From Campylobacter sp. UBA1713 (GTDB lineage: Bacteria; Campylobacterota; Campylobacteria; Campylobacterales; Campylobacteraceae), in assembly GCA_002317305.1 (NCBI GenBank), contig DCIZ01000160.1:19891-29432 (forward strand): DNA of 9,542 bases, written 5' to 3'. Numbering within the stretch: the stretch's first letter is position 1; every line of letters starts with the position of its first letter. The notes beneath the pieces were generated by a model. It saw only the letters and a program-made list of their open reading frames with translations, had not been told where the DNA came from and did no database searches. Made by a program: the position numbers and the translations under genes. Below are positions 5,912 through 9,542 of the stretch, piece after piece.

Positions 5912-6652
5912 TCACGCACTCATCACTTCCGCCATCACGAATCTCTTTTTCAAAGCCCTGTCATGCGCTTTACCCATCTGCTCTTGAAGTCTCTCGTACC
6001 ACCCTTCGTTTGCAGGCTCTACATCAAAAGCAGGCAAGTAGATGATCTTCACCCACGGCTCCTTGTCGCCTAGCCGAAAGTTTTGGCTGTCCATCACCGA
6101 GCGCGTGTTTACTAGCACCACTGGCTGAATGCGAAGTTTTAGCTTCTCTGCCATCACCTTTGCGCCACTTTTAAACGCCAAAAGTTTGTCGCCATTGCCA
6201 CGCGTCCCCTCTGGAAAGATGAAAATTTTGCGTCCTTCTGAAAGCCTCTCTTTGCACTCTTTTAACATCTTTACCATCGACCTAGCATCGTTTCTGTCTA
6301 CTAGAATCATCTTTGTTAGCTTCACCGTCTGCCCAAAAAAAGTTATGTCGCCTATCTCTTTTTTCGCCACAAAAGCCAAGTCTGCCGGGTAGTAGCCTAG
6401 CATCACGAGAATGTCAAGCATGCTTTGATGATTCGCCACTACCAAATTTGCCGCCGCATCTGGCTCGCCCTCTACCTCAAATTTGCACCCGAGTAGCCTA
6501 CACTGCGAACGCGCCCAAACCGAGCGAATCGTCTGCGTCTTGCTCCTAAACAAAAACATCGAAATGATGACGATGCTAATGCTAACGCACATCTCCGCCG
6601 CAAAGAGGTAGGTCTTTATGCGGTTTAGAATCTTTTTACCTGAGATTTTCAT
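5912..6652 (-). CDS. plsC: 1-acyl-sn-glycerol-3-phosphate acyltransferase
   Basis: This enzyme moves an acyl chain to the sn-2 position of lysophosphatidic acid, giving phosphatidic acid for membrane phospholipid synthesis at the inner membrane. The 246-residue length is typical. Residues about 17-36 form a membrane-anchoring hydrophobic segment. Motif I is NHQSMLD (H75 and D80, the catalytic HX4D pair). ILVDRND (116-122) corresponds to motif II, FPEGTRG (147-153) is motif III, and IQPVVL (175-180) is motif IV. The gene starts 17 bp inside the end of the upstream gene with an AGGATGG ribosome site eight bases before the ATG, so it is translationally coupled to it. The last residues (AEVMSA) run up to the degenerate repeat region, where the stop lies. 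Confidence 0.93.
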   Translation of the reverse strand: MKISGKKILNRIKTYLFAAEMCVSISIVIISMFLFRSKTQTIRSVWARSQCRLLGCKFEVEGEPDAAANLVVANHQSMLDILVMLGYYPADLAFVAKKEIGDITFFGQTVKLTKMILVDRNDARSMVKMLKECKERLSEGRKIFIFPEGTRGNGDKLLAFKSGAKVMAEKLKLRIQPVVLVNTRSVMDSQNFRLGDKEPWVKIIYLPAFDVEPANEGWYERLQEQMGKAHDRALKKRFVMAEVMSA

Positions 6653-7964
6653 TTTTTGTCCATCCTATCTTGTTGCCAAGTTTTATCTTTGTAAAACTCC
6701 CCACGCGGTTTAACACATCCACCTCAACACTCTTGTCGGCTATGAAAAAGATGTTTGAGCTCTCCATCGGCAAAATTCGCACCACACTCTTTTCAGCCAA
6801 ATTCATCTGTTCAAAACTCGTCCTACTAAAGACCACATAACCCCAACAAATGAGCGACAAAACCGCAAAAATAACTATCCACTTAAACCCTTTTTTCGCC
6901 GTTTTTGTGCTGTTTTCCGTGCTACTTAAATTTGCCACTTTTTTGTTTTTTGACTTTTTAGCTTTTGCCGCACCATCACCGCTAGCCAAATTTGCCAAAT
7001 TTGACTTTTCGCTCTTCTCTGCCGTGCTCTTTTCTGTGCTACTAGTTTCAGCCGCACTAGCCTCGCTTACATGCCCAAAACTCTCGCCCGCCATCTTCAA
7101 ACGCTTACGCCTAAAAAACGCCAAAAGCCCCGCCGCCAAAGCAAAAAGTGTCCCCAAAACGCCCGCCGTTACACGTTTGTAAAACTCCACGCCACCCTCT
7201 TGCGGGTTTAGGTCTGTGTTTGCATTGTCGCCAAGCTCCTCGACGTTTATCTTTAAATTCAAATTTGAAAGCGACTTTTTCGCCAAATCAAAATATGTAA
7301 ATTCCACATCCGTTTGACTTCGTGGCACCACCAAAAAGACCTGCCCGCTCTGTTTGTTTGTGTTGCCACGCACAAAATTCACACCTTGCTTCTCTACGCC
7401 ATTTAGTTTAAACGTGTTTATGTTTACATTTTTGCCACGCAAATTTACCAAAACGATGTTGTTGTCCACATCAAGCTGTCTTGTTTTTAGGCTCGTTACC
7501 ACTAGCTCATCTGCGACCAAATTTGAGTAGCCTTTTGCTGTGGCGTAACTCACCACGCGAGGATTCGGGAAAGCTACACTCTTACTCTCAAAAAACTCGC
7601 CATTTCTACGCAAAGTTACACTCGCACTTCCCACCTTGCCAGCGCGCGGCATCATCAGCCACATCTGCGCCTCAAAGACACCTTGTGCCACTTCGCTCAG
7701 CTCAGCGTTTTCGTTTAACAAAACCGCACCCGCCAAATTTAGCTTTAGCTCCACTTCAAAGCCTATCTTTTGGTTTGTATTTGCACGCAAAGTCGCCACA
7801 AAGACCTGATTCTCCACGACCTCTTTTGGCACACCGAGCACCGCCAAAGTCATCTGCCTTGCGCTCGCTATGTCCTCTACTTCTGGCTTTGGTGCGACAT
7901 TTTTTGGCTCGTCAGCCGCAAAAAGCGAGAGAAAAAACGCCAAAATCAAAAGAAGTTTTCTCAT
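6636..7964 (-). CDS. Two-span membrane protein with C-terminal SH3-like segment, function unknown
   Basis: I do not recognise a named family for this 442-residue protein. It begins with a signal peptide (MRKLLLILAFFLSLFA, cleavage near 16-17) and a beta-rich domain of about 240 residues that should be periplasmic. A membrane span (about 265-285) is followed by RRKR, placing the next part in the cytoplasm. That part, 290-358, is a low-complexity Ser/Ala/Lys/Thr linker. A second span (360-380) leads to a C-terminal segment (about 393-442, ending NKIGWTKNENLR) that looks like a bacterial SH3-type fold in the periplasm. The N-terminal domain loosely recalls BatD-type proteins, but I would not name it so. 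It overlaps ctpA by four bases and plsC by 17, so it belongs to their operon and may act in envelope maintenance. Confidence 0.85.
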   Translation of the reverse strand: MRKLLLILAFFLSLFAADEPKNVAPKPEVEDIASARQMTLAVLGVPKEVVENQVFVATLRANTNQKIGFEVELKLNLAGAVLLNENAELSEVAQGVFEAQMWLMMPRAGKVGSASVTLRRNGEFFESKSVAFPNPRVVSYATAKGYSNLVADELVVTSLKTRQLDVDNNIVLVNLRGKNVNINTFKLNGVEKQGVNFVRGNTNKQSGQVFLVVPRSQTDVEFTYFDLAKKSLSNLNLKINVEELGDNANTDLNPQEGGVEFYKRVTAGVLGTLFALAAGLLAFFRRKRLKMAGESFGHVSEASAAETSSTEKSTAEKSEKSNLANLASGDGAAKAKKSKNKKVANLSSTENSTKTAKKGFKWIVIFAVLSLICWGYVVFSRTSFEQMNLAEKSVVRILPMESSNIFFIADKSVEVDVLNRVGSFTKIKLGNKIGWTKNENLR

Positions 7965-9259
7965 TTTTTCGCTCCGTTTTTAGCTTTTTTTGTCAAATTT
8001 GTCAAAACTTTCAAAGCATCGATGCCGCTTTTTAGCTGAATGTCCTCTAAAATTTGCTTTTTACTGACGACTTTACTCTTGTCATTCTCTTTTTTCACCT
8101 CCACAGTGCTGTCTACTTTACTTAGCTCGCTCGTGAGATGTTTTTTAAGGTCTGCCTCTTTTAGACTAAACGAATCTGCCTCGCTGTTTGGCACTTTGCC
8201 CGGCGCTACGACTATGTCAGGCTCCAAGCCATTTGCCTGAATGCTTCGCCCGCTCGGCAAGTAGTAGCGTGCTGTCGTGAGTTTCAAAGCCTCCTTTTCG
8301 CCCAAAGGAACGATCATCTGAACGCTACCTTTTCCAAAACTCTTTTCGCCCACGATTACTGCGCGGCTTAGGTCTTGCAAAGCACCGCTAACTATCTCGC
8401 TAGCGCTCGCACTTCCGCCATTTATGAGCACGACAAGCGGCGCGTCTGTGAGTTTTTTGTAGCGACTAGCCTCGTGTTTTTCCTCTTTTGTCCCCTCGCG
8501 TCCCTTTTGTGAGACTATGACGCCTTCGCTCACAAAGAGATTCGTCAAGCTCACCGCCTGGTCTAAAAGCCCGCCTGGGTTGTTTCGAAGGTCGAGTATG
8601 TAGCCACTTAAATTTTTGTTTTTCTTTAAAAAGTCGCTAACGCCGTCTGTTACTTTTTGGTCGAAATTTGTTACACGAATGTAGCCAAAATTTGTGCCTT
8701 CTATGGTTTTTGTGTAGACAGAGTCGACTTTTATGATGTCGCGAACTATCTTCACGTCAAACGGCTTCTTTTCGCCTTTACGCAAAATGGTGATGGTAAC
8801 GGCGGTCTTTGGCTTGCCACGCATCTGATTCACCGCTTCGTCGATGGTGATGCCGATGGTGCTTTTGCCGTCTATTCTCAAAATAACATCGTTTGACTTT
8901 AGTCCAGCTTTGTCAGCAGGCGTGCCGTCTATGGGTGCGATGACTGTTAGTGCGCCCTCTTTCATGCCTACCGTGATGCCAAGCCCGCCAAATTCGCCCT
9001 TTGTGCTTATCTGCATGTCCTTAAAGCCCTTCTCGTCCATAAAGCTAGAGTGCGCGTCCAAATTTGACATCATGCCACTGATGGCTTTGTCTACGATGGT
9101 GGTAAAGTTTATGTTGTCTACATAATATTTTTCGATGATAGCCACAGACTTTGTAAACTTTTCTAGCGCTGCTAACTTCTCTTTTTCGCTATCACTCTTT
9201 GCGTGCAAGCCTACAAAACAAACGGCTGACAAAACAGCCACAGATAAAAATTTTTTCAC
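7961..9259 (-). CDS. ctpA: Carboxy-terminal processing protease, S41 family
   Basis: A periplasmic or membrane-associated serine protease that trims C-termini of envelope proteins. The 432-residue protein has a signal peptide (1-20, ending GLHA) and a helical N-terminal region. A PDZ domain spans about 85-165, with the GGLGITV carboxylate-binding loop at 91-97. The S41 core contains LDLRNNPGG (222-230), GGSASASEI with catalytic Ser285, and GEKSFGKGS with catalytic Lys310, the Ser-Lys spacing of 25 seen in Prc. A Lys/Ser-rich tail follows from about 365. The start codon is GTG at 9259-9257, supported by an AAGGA site about seven bases upstream and by the signal peptide that follows. It is the first gene of a three-gene overlapping operon with the SH3-like protein and plsC. 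Confidence 0.95.
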   Translation of the reverse strand: MKKFLSVAVLSAVCFVGLHAKSDSEKEKLAALEKFTKSVAIIEKYYVDNINFTTIVDKAISGMMSNLDAHSSFMDEKGFKDMQISTKGEFGGLGITVGMKEGALTVIAPIDGTPADKAGLKSNDVILRIDGKSTIGITIDEAVNQMRGKPKTAVTITILRKGEKKPFDVKIVRDIIKVDSVYTKTIEGTNFGYIRVTNFDQKVTDGVSDFLKKNKNLSGYILDLRNNPGGLLDQAVSLTNLFVSEGVIVSQKGREGTKEEKHEASRYKKLTDAPLVVLINGGSASASEIVSGALQDLSRAVIVGEKSFGKGSVQMIVPLGEKEALKLTTARYYLPSGRSIQANGLEPDIVVAPGKVPNSEADSFSLKEADLKKHLTSELSKVDSTVEVKKENDKSKVVSKKQILEDIQLKSGIDALKVLTNLTKKAKNGAKK

Positions 9260-9292
9260 CTTTGTATCCTTAATATCTAAATTTTTAAAAAC

Positions 9293-9301
9293 ATTGTAAC
9301 A
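9293..9301 (-). promoter_or_regulatory. Candidate extended -10 promoter for the ctpA operon
   Basis: On the minus strand TGTTACAAT gives an extended TGn plus TACAAT -10 box, 33 bases before the ctpA GTG. The DNA upstream is A/T-rich without a clear -35 hexamer, as is common for Campylobacter housekeeping promoters. This is the best promoter candidate I see in the window. Confidence 0.5.
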
Positions 9302-9338
9302 AAATAGGACTTAAATTTAACCATATATGCGAAAAACA

Positions 9339-9352
9339 GAGTGCGGAGTGCG
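9339..9352. repeat. Two exact copies of the heptamer GAGTGCG
   Basis: GAGTGCG occurs twice in tandem and is followed by GTAACTTGCGGTTAC, which can form a small GTAAC/GTTAC hairpin. The heptamer belongs to the same family as the arrays around the palindromic element. Confidence 0.6.
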
Positions 9353-9389
9353 GTAACTTGCGGTTACACAGAACCGTAAAACAAACGCA

Positions 9390-9427
9390 GTCATTCGTAA
9401 GGGAGGCAAAGCCGACCGAAGAATCCC
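9390..9427. repeat. Imperfect palindromic intergenic repeat (GTCATT...AATCCC type)
   Basis: The stretch starts GTCATTCGTAAGGGAGG and ends CGACCGAAGAATCCC, with a central GGCAAAGCC hairpin and imperfectly paired CATTCG/CGAAGAAT ends. It resembles the short dispersed intergenic palindromes with GTCATTGCGAG...AAGCAATCC ends that I know from many bacterial genomes. Only one copy is in this window. Confidence 0.5.
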
Positions 9428-9481
9428 CTGCCTTTTAAGCGAGTAGAATCGTCAAATTTGGCTAAAAGAGAATTTTTTAAA

Positions 9482-9516
9482 TTCTGCATTCCGCATTCTA
9501 TAATCTGCATTCCGCA
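9482..9516. repeat. Five-unit 7-bp tandem repeat
   Basis: Units read TTCTGCA, TTCCGCA, TTCTATA, ATCTGCA, TTCCGCA. The period is exactly seven bases and the vocabulary is that of the other heptamer arrays. A piece of the palindromic element follows directly. Confidence 0.75.
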
Positions 9517-9542
9517 TAAAGCTAACGCTTTTTATTTGTCCC
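9517..9542. repeat. Start of a second copy of the palindromic element (cut by window edge)
   Basis: AAAGCTAACGCTTTTT followed by ATTTGTCCC matches the hairpin 2 region of the element between plsC and gatB. It fits either the reverse complement of 5590-5614 or, slightly less well, the hairpin 2/3 junction at 5650-5675. As there, it is flanked by heptamer repeats. The rest lies outside the window. Confidence 0.65.

Noticed and set aside
5443..5919. Long minus-strand open frames (158 and 96 codons) across the plsC-gatB interval
   Set aside because: They run through hairpin arms and heptamer arrays, have repeat-derived composition (VRSECRVRSECR), lack a credible ribosome site and match no family. 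Repeat structure explains them better than coding.
7481..8039. 184-codon and overlapping plus-strand frames opposite the SH3-like protein gene
   Set aside because: They lie antisense to a gene with signal peptide, membrane spans and operon overlaps, and their own composition (rich in Pro, His, Arg, Ser) looks non-coding.

Overview
The window looks like a chromosomal segment of a Campylobacter-type epsilonproteobacterium, probably one of the species with moderate GC. The protein sequences (GatB, CtpA, PlsC) are full length and of that style. The motif CAAATTTG/AAATTTGC recurs in coding and intergenic DNA, and starts are preceded by AAGGA-type ribosome sites in AT-rich leaders. The species cannot be fixed from the sequence alone. 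All recognised genes are on the minus strand, so transcription runs from right to left.

Right part (9542 to 5912): an intergenic stretch carrying dispersed repeats is followed by a three-gene operon with overlapping ends. It encodes an S41 carboxy-terminal processing protease (ctpA), an uncharacterised two-membrane-span protein with a C-terminal SH3-like segment, and a PlsC-type 1-acylglycerol-3-phosphate acyltransferase. A good extended -10 promoter candidate lies in front of ctpA.

Middle (5911 to 5406): a roughly 500-bp gene-free interval holds a nested palindromic element. An outer inverted repeat encloses three long perfect hairpins, and degenerate 7-bp tandem repeats flank it. Pieces of the same family reappear at the right edge of the window, so this is a dispersed intergenic repeat. 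After it come gatB (Asp/Glu-tRNA amidotransferase subunit B) and a 37-bp gap.

Left part (3937 to 251): an AT-rich defence block that appears to hold two restriction-modification units in series. The first is a gamma-order adenine-type DNA methyltransferase (NPPY) overlapping a 237-aa protein. The C-terminal HxxD and overall size of that protein fit the R.PabI family of restriction DNA glycosylases, whose known members recognise GTAC. The window contains only two GTAC sites. Next come two tiny genes, one of them a zinc-ribbon-like ORF whose frame is broken by one base in an A8/A7 tract. The second unit is a PD-(D/E)XK-type nuclease followed immediately by a beta-order DNA methyltransferase with an unusual DPDY motif IV. 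At the extreme left, the first ten codons of another minus-strand gene are visible.

The most interesting items are the putative restriction glycosylase system with its frameshifted zinc-ribbon companion, and the composite palindromic repeat between plsC and gatB.
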